The notes beneath the pieces were generated by a model. That model was not told where the DNA came from. It saw nothing but the letters and a program-made list of their open reading frames with translations, and made no database searches. A stretch of 64,000 nucleotides of DNA, taken from positions 1,299,115 through 1,363,114 of the forward strand of contig NC_018664.1 of NCBI RefSeq assembly GCF_000299355.1, read 5' to 3'. Each line of letters opens with the position of its first letter. Position 1 is the stretch's first letter. Shown piece by piece: positions 1 through 8,873 of the stretch. Source of the stretch: Gottschalkia acidurici 9a. Its GTDB lineage: Bacteria > Bacillota > Clostridia > Tissierellales > Gottschalkiaceae. The position numbers and the translations under genes are program-made.

Positions 1-737
1 ATTGTTTTTTTTGAATTTATGTTATCTTTTATTTCAATATTCCACACAATATCTTCTACTTTAAATTGCTCTATATTACCATTTAAAACTTTTTGAGATG
101 TACTGCTAAAGAACTCATTCATATTGGAATCGTAAAACTTAAAATCATATCTTTCTAATAAATTTGAAGATAATCTTCTTTCAACAACTTTAGAAGAGTC
201 TATAGCCAAAATAAGTAATCCACCAAATTCATCATCTTTAAAATAAGGATATCTTATACTTATTGTTCTCGACTTATCATCCACATTTTTATAGTCATAT
301 GGATAGCCTATAGTTATATCTCTAAACTTTAAAGAACTTTCAATTGCTTTTAATTCTTCAGTTCTTCCATCAAGAGATTTGCTTAATTGATATTTATTTT
401 CTTTTAAAGGATATACGATATTAGTAACAGTATATTTATTTTTATGTAATAAGTACTTTATATTTGGATACTGAACAATATATTTTTTTGCCAAAGTATT
501 AAAATTTTCTTCAGTCATTGAACTTTCTGAATCTAAGTCACGAGCGAAAGCTTTTATAATACCAAAGTTATCATATATGTCTTGCTTTAGATCACTAGAT
601 AAGTCATTAATTACACTGTATAGATCATTATCATATTCGGTTGTTTTATAGTTATAAAATATAAATTGGTATAGTATCAATAGAATTATTGCTATAAAAA
701 TTTGTATAGAAATATAGAGCTTATCCTTGGCTTTCAG
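1..737 (-). CDS. CHASE-like membrane sensor protein, C-terminus outside window
   Basis: The reverse strand is open from about 746 to the window edge. The translation begins with a membrane helix (IQIFIAIILLILYQFIF) followed by an extracellular region. That region has CHASE-like character: an N-terminal stretch with MTEENFNTLAKKYI, then NIVYPLKENKYQLSKSL (a VYP..N..L core). The output domain (histidine kinase, GGDEF or other) lies outside the window, so function stops at ligand-sensing membrane receptor. The start is unusual. A strong GGAGG at 746-750 has no ATG, GTG or TTG at normal spacing. In-frame CTG at 737 sits 8 nt away, ATT at 740 sits 5 nt away, and the GTG at 746 overlaps the Shine-Dalgarno. 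I chose CTG with low certainty; a sequence error is possible. Confidence 0.6.
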   Translation of the reverse strand, partial: MKAKDKLYISIQIFIAIILLILYQFIFYNYKTTEYDNDLYSVINDLSSDLKQDIYDNFGIIKAFARDLDSESSMTEENFNTLAKKYIVQYPNIKYLLHKNKYTVTNIVYPLKENKYQLSKSLDGRTEELKAIESSLKFRDITIGYPYDYKNVDDKSRTISIRYPYFKDDEFGGLLILAIDSSKVVERRLSSNLLERYDFKFYDSNMNEFFSSTSQKVLNGNIEQFKVEDIVWNIEIKDNINSKKT

Positions 738-950
738 AATTAACACCTCCTTTTAAAAACATATGTAAAAGTATTATATCATTACTTTATATATAAATTA
801 ATCAATTAATTTTAAAATAGAATATGGATACTAATTGATTAATATTAAAATAAATATAGTATTTTGTTATAATAGTTATATGCTAATACAGACTAAAGAT
901 ATAAATAAAATAGACTAAAAATTCAAACTATAATATAGGGTGGGAAGAAA

Positions 951-1634
951 TTGAGTATATTTAATTTAGACTATATAAACAGATTAGAAGAAGAGTTCTC
1001 ACTAAACAACTATAATGGAATTAAAACTGAGAATGAGTCATTTAAAGTGGTAGATGGAAGCGTTCCAATACTAATATCTTGTGCTCACTCTGTAAATCAG
1101 ATAAGGAGAGGAGGATTAAAGCAAAGGGAAAAATATATAGGTAGTGTAGCTAAGCTACTTCATGAGGTAAAAGATGTAAATGTAATATATAAGTATCACA
1201 ATGATGGAATAGATGATAATTATGTTTTAGAAACGAGATATAAATATGCGATAGAAAATATAATAAAAAAGAAAAACATAAAAATGTTAATAGATATTCA
1301 TGGTATGGTAGGGAGTTGGAGTAGTAGATTTAGAGGATATTATATAGAGCTAGGTACAGATGACGGAAGAAATTTATTAGGGAATAACTATATTTCAAAT
1401 GAAGCTGTAAACATATTTAATAAAAATGGAGTAGATAAGGTTGTAGTAGATAAAAAGTTTAAGGCAAGTAAAAACTATACTATAAGCAAATATACTTCAA
1501 TGAACTGCAGGATACCAACTATGCAAATTGAAATAAGCGGGGATTTTAGAGATCCTAATTTTAACATGTATAACTTTAAGAAAATGATAGATTCTTTTAA
1601 GGATATAATAGACTTTGTTAATAGAAGTCTATAA
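951..1634 (+). CDS. N-formylglutamate amidohydrolase-like protein
   Basis: This 227-residue soluble protein begins at TTG behind a weak GGTGGGAAG. It shows the layout of the N-formylglutamate amidohydrolase (FGase) superfamily: an early PILISCAHS segment with a metal-type His, a basic RRGGLKQRE loop, a central MLIDIHGM motif and a C-terminal PTMQIEISGDFRDP with an acidic residue. The family hydrolyses N-formyl or related amide bonds on amino acids using a carboxypeptidase-like zinc site. The substrate cannot be told from sequence. No histidine-degradation genes flank it, so a role in the hut pathway is not supported here. It stands alone between the CHASE sensor (divergent) and mnmA (convergent). 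Confidence 0.65.
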   Translation: MSIFNLDYINRLEEEFSLNNYNGIKTENESFKVVDGSVPILISCAHSVNQIRRGGLKQREKYIGSVAKLLHEVKDVNVIYKYHNDGIDDNYVLETRYKYAIENIIKKKNIKMLIDIHGMVGSWSSRFRGYYIELGTDDGRNLLGNNYISNEAVNIFNKNGVDKVVVDKKFKASKNYTISKYTSMNCRIPTMQIEISGDFRDPNFNMYNFKKMIDSFKDIIDFVNRSL

Positions 1635-1698
1635 AAATGAATAGAATCAATACCAAAAACCTATGACTTTTAGGAATTTGGTGTTGATATCTTTTTCG

Positions 1699-2739
1699 CT
1701 ACGAAATAAAACCTCCACCTACGAGTTCATCACCTATATAAAATACAGCTGCCTGACCAGGAGCAGGAGCTCTTACAGGGTCATAAAATTCTATAGCTAT
1801 AGCATCTCCTTCAGTATAAATTTTACCTTTATATACCTCAGACCATTGACTAACTTTAATATCTACATCAAGTGGGAGGGTAACATTAGGGCTTAAAAAG
1901 TTTGTGTTTTCTAGAATTAATTTATTAACTATTAGATTTTCTTCAGAGCCTAAAACAACTGTATTTTTCTCAGAATCTATTTTAGTAACTACATAGTTAA
2001 AAGAAAGATCTTCTCCAAGTTTTCTTTTTTGACCAATTGTATAGTATGCTATACCTTTATGTTTACCTAAAATATTACCTTGATTATCTACAAAATTTCC
2101 CTCTATTACTGATGAGCTACATACCTCTTTAAGGTATCTGCCAACCTTTTTATGTTCTATAAAACATATTCCTGTACTATCGCTCTTACTAGAAACTATA
2201 TTTAACTTTTCTGATGATTTTTTTCTCACATGTTCTTTAGATGCAAATTCTCCTATAGGAAATATTAGATACTCTAATTCTTTCTGAGTTAGTTGAAACA
2301 AATTGTATGATTGATCTTTTCTACTATTTATAGCCTTTAATATTCTATAAGTATTAGTTTCACTGTCATATACTTTCCTAGCATAATGTCCAGTTGCAAA
2401 ATAATCTGCACCGATAGTTTTACAAAAATCCATTAGTCTACCATATTTAAAACTCTTATTACACTTGATACAAGGATTTGGTGTTTTTCCTAGTTCGTAT
2501 GTTTCTTTGAAATATTTTACCACTATATTGTTAAACTCATTTCTAAAATCTACTATATGATGTTCAATGCCAAGAGTATTGGCTACATATTTAGCTGATT
2601 CGATTTCTTTATCTTGGTGGTCTGAAATTCTCATAGTTACACCAATTACTTCATATCCTTCTTCTTGCAAAATCATAGCTGTAGTTCCACTGTCAACACC
2701 ACCACTGAGACCAACTGCGACTTTTTTTGTTTTACTCAT
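1699..2739 (-). CDS. mnmA: tRNA-specific 2-thiouridylase MnmA
   Basis: MnmA inserts sulfur at C2 of wobble uridine 34 in tRNA Lys/Glu/Gln, taking sulfur from a cysteine desulfurase relay and activating the base with ATP. The 346-residue protein has the N-terminal PP-loop SGGVDSG (near residues 12-18) and TPNPCIKCN with catalytic Cys90. It also has FATGHYAR, KDQSYNLFQL and DSTGICFI with the second catalytic Cys192, then the C-terminal beta-barrel region ending in PVRAPAPGQAAVFY. Length is near the bacterial norm of about 360. The start is ATG with GAGGAG upstream. No desulfurase is adjacent, so it is a stand-alone gene here. Clostridia often carry more than one copy, so this need not be the only mnmA. 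Confidence 0.95.
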   Translation of the reverse strand: MSKTKKVAVGLSGGVDSGTTAMILQEEGYEVIGVTMRISDHQDKEIESAKYVANTLGIEHHIVDFRNEFNNIVVKYFKETYELGKTPNPCIKCNKSFKYGRLMDFCKTIGADYFATGHYARKVYDSETNTYRILKAINSRKDQSYNLFQLTQKELEYLIFPIGEFASKEHVRKKSSEKLNIVSSKSDSTGICFIEHKKVGRYLKEVCSSSVIEGNFVDNQGNILGKHKGIAYYTIGQKRKLGEDLSFNYVVTKIDSEKNTVVLGSEENLIVNKLILENTNFLSPNVTLPLDVDIKVSQWSEVYKGKIYTEGDAIAIEFYDPVRAPAPGQAAVFYIGDELVGGGFIS

Positions 2740-3098
2740 AATATCTCCTCACTCTAAATTAAAAAGTTAATATAAAGTATATTTTACAAACTAGAAATTA
2801 TCAAGAGATAAAATGAAAAACAGTTGTATAAGGTATTTTAAAATACAATAGATGAACTCTTAGAATTGAATAAGAAAAACGAGAATGAATTACAGTTATT
2901 TGCGTTCTTAGACTTTTATATATTTAAAAGAATGACTATAAATATGTTATACTTATAGTAACAAATAGTTTATTATGTGAAATTATTCAACTATATTGAT
3001 AATATAGATTTTAAATATCATGTGTAATAATGAAAAAGTAGGTAAAAGCGTTAATAAGCGATATTATCTAAATTTAATATAAAACTAAGGAAGGTAGG
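2740..3098. other. 359-base intergenic region, no gene recognised
   Basis: This lies between the divergent starts of mnmA and the carboxypeptidase gene, so it must hold both promoters. It is very AT-rich and all frames have frequent stops. I see TTGATA (2996-3001) and TAATAA-like boxes but no well-spaced consensus promoter, riboswitch or terminator. Confidence 0.5.
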
Positions 3099-4013
3099 AT
3101 GTATATGAGAAAGTTTAAGAAAATTTTAAAGTTGTCAATTATTATAGTATTTATTTTATGTCTATTTGTAATAGTAGGGGACAAGTCTAATATCACTAAT
3201 TTTAATCCTATAGAAGTATCAAATGTGTTTAAAGATGATGATTATACTAGTAAATATATTTACGTATTAAATAGGGAAGATAAAAATGCAGAATATAAAA
3301 AGAATCATAATTCTAAAGCATATCCTGCATCTCTTACAAAGATTATGACAAGTATTGTTGCACTTGAACATATTAATGACTTGTCTGCAACAGCTCCTGT
3401 TGACGTAGAGACATATAAGAAAATGGTTGAAAACAATGCTTCTATGGCAGGATTTTATGGAAATGAAGCAGTAACATATCGTGACCTTTTATATGGAACT
3501 ATGTTAAGTTCTGGTGGGGAAGCTGCAAATTCTCTTGCTATTAATATATCAGGAAGTGTAGATGAATTTGTTAATCTTATGAATAATAAGGCTTCTGAGA
3601 TAGGTCTTAAAAATACTCGATTTACAAATCCAGAAGGTCTTCATGATAAAAATCAATATACTACAGCTTATGATATGGCTAAACTTTTGGACTATGCTTT
3701 GAACAATGGCGATTTTAGAGCAATTTTCACTAAAAAGACTTTTAAGACAACTTCTACACTAGATCATCCTGATGGAATCAATTTGAGATCAACAGTTCTT
3801 TCAAAGCTCGAAGGTGTAAGCCAAGAAGGTTTTGAAATAATTGGGGGTAAGTCAGGGACAACGTATGAAGCGGGAGAGTGTTGGGCAACATTTAGTATAA
3901 AGAATGGTCGTGAATATATTTGTATAGTTATGGGAGCACCTTTAGAGGATATTAATAATCCAGATATGGCACAGATGTATGATAGCATTAAACTTTATAG
4001 TAGGATTGATTAA
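3099..4013 (+). CDS. D-alanyl-D-alanine carboxypeptidase (S11 family)
   Basis: This is a penicillin-binding D,D-carboxypeptidase that trims the terminal D-Ala of peptidoglycan stem peptides outside the membrane. The 304-residue chain starts with an uncleaved-looking signal anchor (basic residues, then KLSIIIVFILCLFVIV). It then shows the S11 triad: SxxK as PASLTK (Ser78, Lys81), the SGG/SxN-type motif SSGGEAAN, and KSGT in GGKSGTTYEAG. It lacks the long C-terminal domain of DacA/PBP5, so it is a short single-domain enzyme. AAGGAAGG precedes two possible ATGs, at 3099 and 3105; the second has the more usual spacing. It is monocistronic, with no terminator seen before the next gene. Confidence 0.88.
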   Translation: MYMRKFKKILKLSIIIVFILCLFVIVGDKSNITNFNPIEVSNVFKDDDYTSKYIYVLNREDKNAEYKKNHNSKAYPASLTKIMTSIVALEHINDLSATAPVDVETYKKMVENNASMAGFYGNEAVTYRDLLYGTMLSSGGEAANSLAINISGSVDEFVNLMNNKASEIGLKNTRFTNPEGLHDKNQYTTAYDMAKLLDYALNNGDFRAIFTKKTFKTTSTLDHPDGINLRSTVLSKLEGVSQEGFEIIGGKSGTTYEAGECWATFSIKNGREYICIVMGAPLEDINNPDMAQMYDSIKLYSRID

Positions 4014-4157
4014 CTTTATATAAAATGATTTTATGAGGATGGCTTTTTATATGATAGCTTTAGCTATTTAAAAACCATATAAAGAGAAATATAGTCAAAT
4101 ATAATAGAATATTAAAAATATTTTATTTATTCTATTAGTTAAATCATAAAAACATGG

Positions 4158-4163
4158 TATAAT
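4158..4163 (+). promoter_or_regulatory. extended -10 promoter of the BMC shell gene
   Basis: A TGG-TATAAT box (TG at 4155-4156) lies about 45 bases before the microcompartment shell gene. No clear -35 is present, as expected for extended -10 promoters. Assignment is by pattern only. Confidence 0.5.
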
Positions 4164-4209
4164 GGATTAGATAATGATTTACTATTTATACAGCTAAGGA
4201 GGAATATTT

Positions 4210-4491
4210 ATGGCTACAGGACAATCTTTAGGAATAATAGAAACTTGGGGATTAACTGCTGCAGTTGAGTCAGCTGATGCGATGGTAAAAGCAGCTGATG
4301 TAGAATTTGTAGGATACAAGTCAATAGGTGCAGGACATGTAACAGTATTCGTTAGAGGAGATGTTGGAGCTGTTAGAGCTGCAATAGACGTTGGAATAGA
4401 AAGAGTTCAAAAAGTTGGAGAGCTTCTTGGATCTCAAGTAATCCCAGCACCTCATAGAGAAGTAGACGAAATCCTAGCAAGAAAGTTATAA
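4210..4491 (+). CDS. BMC-H bacterial microcompartment shell protein
   Basis: This is a single-domain (93 aa) hexamer-forming shell protein of the PduA/EutM family. The fold signature is complete: LGIIETWGLTAAVESADAMVKAADVEFVGY, the pore loop, then VRGDVGAVRAA and a C-terminal VIPAPH. The pore-loop stretch reads SIGAGHV, where PduA and EutM have IGSGL or IGGGL, so a His replaces the usual Leu next to the pore. RBS is AAGGAGG with good spacing, and a rho-independent terminator follows directly, so it is monocistronic. No other shell gene lies in the window. The only companions of microcompartment type are pduL and deoC more than 56 kb away. Confidence 0.93.
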   Translation: MATGQSLGIIETWGLTAAVESADAMVKAADVEFVGYKSIGAGHVTVFVRGDVGAVRAAIDVGIERVQKVGELLGSQVIPAPHREVDEILARKL

Positions 4492-4503
4492 AATATTTAC
4501 TTA

Positions 4504-4560
4504 AAAAAGACTGTCATAAAAACTTAAATTTAATTTTGTTTTTATGGCAGTTTTTTATTT
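4504..4560 (+). terminator. terminator of the BMC shell gene
   Basis: A 14-bp stem (4510-4523 with 4538-4551, ACTGTCATAAAAAC against GTTTTTATGGCAGT) is followed by TTTTTTATTTT. It comes just after the stop codon. Confidence 0.85.
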
Positions 4561-4731
4561 TCAAATAAAAAGAAAGCAGTAGAGTAAATAAGATTATACT
4601 TTATGCTCTATAAATATAAAGAAAATATTACAGGGATTTTATTATATAAAGAAAATTCAATCAATAATCATATTAAACCATTAAAGAAATTATTCTACAT
4701 ATATTTATAACAATATAAATGAGGTGTTAGT

Positions 4732-5214
4732 GTGGAAAATAGAGAAGAAATAAATAAAACTAGTATTGAATATATAAAAGGTGGAAAAGAGTTGTTGAAA
4801 TCTATTGAGCCTTTATGGGAGAAACTTAATAATCATCACATAAAAAAATCTATTTATTTTAAAGAGCAGTTTAGAGAACTTAGTTTTAAAGAAAGAAAAA
4901 GAGCTATGGAAAAAGGAGAAGAAAAAGTTTTCTTTATAACTTTAGCCAGAGATATAGTGATAGATAAATACATAGGATACGTTATAGCTCATATATCAAA
5001 AGACAATATAGGAGAAGTTGATTCAATTTATATTGAAGATGAGTATAGAGGTCTAAAGATAGGAGACGTTTTTATGAAAAATTCTCTTGAATGGATTCAA
5101 GAGACAGGTGGAGAGAAGATAACTATTAACGTAGCATTTGGAAATGAAGAAGTATTTAAGTTTTATGCTAGATATGGATTTTTTCCCAGGAAAACTACCT
5201 TAGAAAAGATATAA
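4732..5214 (+). CDS. GNAT family N-acetyltransferase
   Basis: The 160-residue protein begins at GTG behind GAGGTG. The C-terminal half carries the acetyl-CoA-binding GNAT core: VDSIYIEDEYRGLKIGDVFM (motif A, R-G-x-x-x-G form), then VAFGNEEVFKFYARYGF, the usual motif B ending in a Y-x-x-x-GF turn. The N-terminal 70 residues are a variable, substrate-binding part. The substrate is unknown. It is the first of three acetyltransferase-type genes within 2.5 kb, each apparently transcribed on its own. Confidence 0.8.
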   Translation: MENREEINKTSIEYIKGGKELLKSIEPLWEKLNNHHIKKSIYFKEQFRELSFKERKRAMEKGEEKVFFITLARDIVIDKYIGYVIAHISKDNIGEVDSIYIEDEYRGLKIGDVFMKNSLEWIQETGGEKITINVAFGNEEVFKFYARYGFFPRKTTLEKI

Positions 5215-5288
5215 AGCGCTTGAGATATTAAGAAACTATTATACCAATACAAAAAATATTTCACTTTATTTTGGGAGGTTAAATATCT

Positions 5289-5840
5289 ATGAAGACAAAG
5301 CATAAAGTATATGGCTGTATAATTGCAATTATTATAGTAATCACAAGCATGTATATATATAATGATTTACATTATGTAAAATATGAAAATATACAAAATC
5401 ATATAGAAAAAGAAATTGGACATGAAGTAACAATAGAAAAGAATCTTGAAAAATCACAATACTACTTTTTTCTTTATACTTATGAAGATAGTGAAAAAGA
5501 AAAACAGATTGGAATGTCTTTTTATGAAAAGAAACCATTTAGTAGATATGAAAGAATCGGAGGATCTTTAGGAAATAAGGTAACTGGAAAATACTATGCT
5601 AGAGGTGGCTCTTTGATTTATTGTGTATTTGGAGCAAATATAGATAATAGTATTTCTAAAGTAAGGATTGACCTAGATGAAAATAAGTATGAAGAAAAAA
5701 TTCTAGATGAAAGTTACTATATGATACCATTTGTATTTAAGAATAAGAATGTCGAATATGACAAAATTACATTCTATAATAGTAAGGATGAAGACATAAC
5801 AGAACAAATAATTGAGAAAAGGATGTATGATATAGAATAA
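5289..5840 (+). CDS. membrane-anchored protein of unknown function
   Basis: I do not recognise this 183-residue protein. It has a short basic N-terminus and a hydrophobic helix (VYGCIIAIIIVITSMYIY). A charged, tyrosine-rich domain of about 155 residues follows, probably outside the membrane. There is no lipobox and no cysteine motif. A good RBS (GGGAGG, 7 nt) supports expression. The neighbours on both sides are acetyltransferase genes with their own RBS and untranslated gaps, so no functional link is evident. Confidence 0.65.
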   Translation: MKTKHKVYGCIIAIIIVITSMYIYNDLHYVKYENIQNHIEKEIGHEVTIEKNLEKSQYYFFLYTYEDSEKEKQIGMSFYEKKPFSRYERIGGSLGNKVTGKYYARGGSLIYCVFGANIDNSISKVRIDLDENKYEEKILDESYYMIPFVFKNKNVEYDKITFYNSKDEDITEQIIEKRMYDIE

Positions 5841-6005
5841 AAATTACTTAAAAATTTTTAAGTATATAATCATCTATTTTTGATATTACTGTTAGATATT
5901 TTCCGGTAGAAAGATTAATAGAACCAGTTGAAGATAAAAGAATGTGCAAGGAGAAGTATGTAGTATAATTTATAAGTCAAACTAAGAAAGAGGAGGTAAT
6001 GGGAA

Positions 6006-6536
6006 TTGAATATAATAATAAGACAGGAAGAAGAAAGAGATTATTCATCAGTAAAGTATGTAGTAGAAAAAGCATTTGAAAATGCAGAGTATAGTGACCA
6101 CAAAGAGCAACTTTTAGTTGAGAGGTTGAGAAAAAGTGATGCATTTATACCAGAATTATCCCTTATTGCAGAACTAAATAAAGAAATTATAGGACACGCT
6201 ATGCTTACAAAGCTAATTATAAGAAATGGCAAAAATGAGTATGAGTCACTTGCTCTAGCACCTGTTTCAGTTCTATCACAGTATCAGAATATAGGGATTG
6301 GAAGCAAGCTAATTAACGAAAGTTTGAAGGTTGCAAAACAAATTGGTTTTAAATCAGTAATTGTCCTAGGTCATGAGAAATACTATCCTAGATTTGGATT
6401 TATGCCTGCAAGAACATGGGGTATAAAATGTCCATTTGAAGTACCAAATGAATCATTTATGGCACTAGAACTTGAAAGAGATAGCCTTTCTGATGTTGAT
6501 GGAACCGTAATTTATCCTAATGAATTTTTTGAATAG
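6006..6536 (+). CDS. YhbS-type GNAT N-acetyltransferase
   Basis: This 176-residue protein matches the predicted acetyltransferases of the YhbS/COG3153 group. Key stretches are LAPVSVLSQYQNIGIGSKLI (acetyl-CoA motif Q-x-x-G-I-G), VIVLGHEKYYPRFGFMPA, PFEVPNESFMALEL and a C-terminal GTVIYPNEF, all in the family order and at normal length. The substrate is unknown. The start is TTG at 6006, 8 nt after an AGGAGG. An ATG at 5999 is out of frame and opens only a short reading frame, so TTG is preferred. Confidence 0.85.
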   Translation: MNIIIRQEEERDYSSVKYVVEKAFENAEYSDHKEQLLVERLRKSDAFIPELSLIAELNKEIIGHAMLTKLIIRNGKNEYESLALAPVSVLSQYQNIGIGSKLINESLKVAKQIGFKSVIVLGHEKYYPRFGFMPARTWGIKCPFEVPNESFMALELERDSLSDVDGTVIYPNEFFE

Positions 6537-6706
6537 AATGTGTTATATAAAATGAAAGTTTATTGTATAAAACTCGTCTCTATGAAACTAGAGATTATGG
6601 TAATGTAGAGGCCAAAATTATATTAGAGATATTTCACACAGATAAATAATATGAACTTATTTATAATTATTTAAAGATATATCCATAACAGGGGAGTAGA
6701 ACAGAA

Positions 6707-7187
6707 ATGATAGAAAATGAAAATAAGATAGTTGATTACAATTCAGATATTCAAGAAGAACTTGAGGCATTTTTTAAAATAGTTTTAGAATCTAAGGGAC
6801 AGAGATTCGAACCAGAAGGTCGTCACTCAGAACTAAGGAATATTGAAAATGTATATTCAAAAAGTAAAGGCGGATTTTGGATTTATAAAATAGACAAAAT
6901 AATAGTTGGAACAGTGGCAATAAGACCATTATATAAAGATCAATTAATTTGTGAATTGAAAAACATGTATGTATTACCAAAATATCAAGGAAAAAAAGTA
7001 TGGTAGAACTTTATTCAACTATGCACTTAAAAAGGCTAAAGAAAAAGGATATAGCTATATAAGATTAGATACAACCAAAGATTCAGTAAAAGCTATAAAC
7101 TTATATAGATCAGCAAACTTTTATGAAATACAAAGATATAACAATAATAATATTGCTGACGTTTTTATGGAGTTGAAAATTAAATAA
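6707..7187 (+). pseudogene. GNAT N-acetyltransferase interrupted by a frameshift in an A run
   Basis: Two overlapping frames together make one GNAT protein of about 160 residues. The first frame runs from ATG 6707 to KNMYVLPKYQGKK and then hits a stop at 7004. The second continues as YGRTLFNYALKKAKEKGYS to a normal C-terminus at 7187. The acetyl-CoA motif Q-G-K-K-Y-G-R-T-L is restored if the seven-A run at 6991-6997 is six, so a single inserted A explains the break. It may be a true pseudogene, a polymerase-slippage-tolerant gene or a sequencing indel. Both halves otherwise look intact, which argues that the lesion is recent or artefactual. Confidence 0.75.
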
Positions 7188-7281
7188 ATTTAATATATGA
7201 ATCATATAACTGATCTATATTCAAATCATAGAAAAAAGTAAGAAGTGTATATTCTTTAAAGAAGAAAGGAAGTTTTATTAA

Positions 7282-7923
7282 GTGGACAAAGATGTTTTAT
7301 GGTATATGGAAAAGCAAATAGATAGAACTATAGATAATTTAAAAAAGAATAATATGGCTGGATTTTTTGTTAAGGATGATATAGAGTTAAAGGCTCTCTT
7401 AAAAGAACTTATCTCTGAGAATTCTACAATAGGAGTTGGTGATTCTATGACTCTCTTTGAAACAGGAGTTATAGAATTTTTTCGCAATGGAAACTATGTT
7501 TTTTTAGATAAATATAGAGATGGAATTACAAGTGAAGAAAAAAGGCAAATATACATACAAAACTTCTCGTCAGATACTTTTATATGTAGTACAAATGCTT
7601 TAACTGAGAACGGGGAACTTTATAACATTGATGGTAATGGAAGTAGGGTTGCACCAATGATTTATGGGCCTAAGCAAGTTATTTTAGTAACTGGAGTAAA
7701 TAAAATTGTTAAGGATATAGAGCAAGCAGAAAAAAGAGTCAGAAATTATTCAGCACCAATTGATGCTAAAAGATTAAATAAAAAAACTCCATGCACTACT
7801 TTAGGTTATTGCATGGATTGTAATAGTCCTGATAGGATATGTAATGACTTCATAATTATCAGAGGGCAATTTATTAAAGACAGAATAAAGGTAATTATTG
7901 TAGGAAAAGAGCTAGGATACTAA
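7282..7923 (+). CDS. LUD-domain protein (LutC/YkgG-like)
   Basis: The 213-residue protein starts at GTG behind GAAAGGAAG. It has the LUD (DUF162) fold signs: STIGVGDSMTLFETGV, STNALTENGELYNIDGNGSR, GPKQVILVTGVNKIVKD and a cysteine pattern CTTLGYCMDCNSPDRICND near the C-terminus. Family members assist lactate utilisation (LutC with LutA/LutB), but this stand-alone clostridial form has no lutA/lutB neighbours. A role in lactate oxidation is therefore only a family-level suggestion. The conserved Cys cluster suggests a metal or redox site. Confidence 0.78.
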   Translation: MDKDVLWYMEKQIDRTIDNLKKNNMAGFFVKDDIELKALLKELISENSTIGVGDSMTLFETGVIEFFRNGNYVFLDKYRDGITSEEKRQIYIQNFSSDTFICSTNALTENGELYNIDGNGSRVAPMIYGPKQVILVTGVNKIVKDIEQAEKRVRNYSAPIDAKRLNKKTPCTTLGYCMDCNSPDRICNDFIIIRGQFIKDRIKVIIVGKELGY

Positions 7924-8038
7924 TGTCTTATATAGTAGTGTAGCTATATTATGAAATGAAAAAGTATTTTTGTTGTCAGGTTTTCCGAAATTTTTACTAA
8001 AAATAATAAAACTAATCCTTATAAAGGAGGTACGAAAG

Positions 8039-8674
8039 ATGCAATACGGACCAAATACAAATGCAATATATCCAAACGATTCAATAAAAAGCATTTGCTT
8101 TATTAAGAATGTAATTACTCGTCCCAATATAACTGTTGGAGATTATACTTACTATGATGATATCAATGGAGCGGATAAGTTTGAAGAACATGTTACACAT
8201 CACTATGAATTTATTGGTGATAAATTAATTATTGGTAAGTTTTGTGCCATTGCAAAGGGTGTAGAGTTTATCATGAATGGCGCCAATCATAGAATGAACT
8301 CTGTAACAACTTATCCATTCAATATCATGGGCAACGGATGGGAAAAAGTAATACCATCTCTTGATGACATGCCATTTAAAGGAGATACAATTGTTGGCAA
8401 TGATGTTTGGATTGGACAGAATGTTACTATTATGCCTGGAGTTCATATAGGAGATGGGGCAATTATTGCAGCAAATTCAGTAGTTACAAAGGATGTTTCT
8501 CCATATCATATTGTAGGTGGAAATCCAATTAAAGTTATAAAGAAAAGATTTAATGATGAACTGATAGACTACCTACTAGAGATTAAATGGTGGGACTGGC
8601 CAGCAGAAAAAGTATTCTCTAACTTAGAAATACTTTGTAGCTCTGATTTAAATAGAATTAAGTCTATTAAGTAA
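8039..8674 (+). CDS. Vat-family xenobiotic O-acetyltransferase
   Basis: This is a left-handed beta-helix acetyltransferase close to the Vat (virginiamycin/streptogramin A) group. It has the hexapeptide repeats IGKFCAIAKGVEFI and IVGNDVWIGQNVTIMPGVHIGDGAIIAANSVV. It has the NGANHRM loop with the catalytic His, YPFNIMGNGWEK, VGGNPIKVIKKRF, and the signature end IKWWDWP. At 211 residues it has the Vat length. ATG 8039 follows AAAGGAGG at correct spacing; a longer upstream frame from 7970 runs through the RBS and was discarded. Family members inactivate streptogramin A by acetylation, but many chromosomal homologues have other substrates, so resistance is an inference. Confidence 0.88.
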   Translation: MQYGPNTNAIYPNDSIKSICFIKNVITRPNITVGDYTYYDDINGADKFEEHVTHHYEFIGDKLIIGKFCAIAKGVEFIMNGANHRMNSVTTYPFNIMGNGWEKVIPSLDDMPFKGDTIVGNDVWIGQNVTIMPGVHIGDGAIIAANSVVTKDVSPYHIVGGNPIKVIKKRFNDELIDYLLEIKWWDWPAEKVFSNLEILCSSDLNRIKSIK

Positions 8675-8873
8675 TATTTAAAAGTATATAGATATTTCTT
8701 AACTTTAAACCATAGATATTATAAAATAAAGATTAGAGATTCATAAACTGAATAGTGGAAAAAGAAATTATCTGATTTATATTTTAGTTTATAAAGTTAG
8801 TATTCAAAGACTAATATATTGAATTTAGAGGAATCCTATTATTTAATACTAATATAAAAGGAAGGAACTAAAA

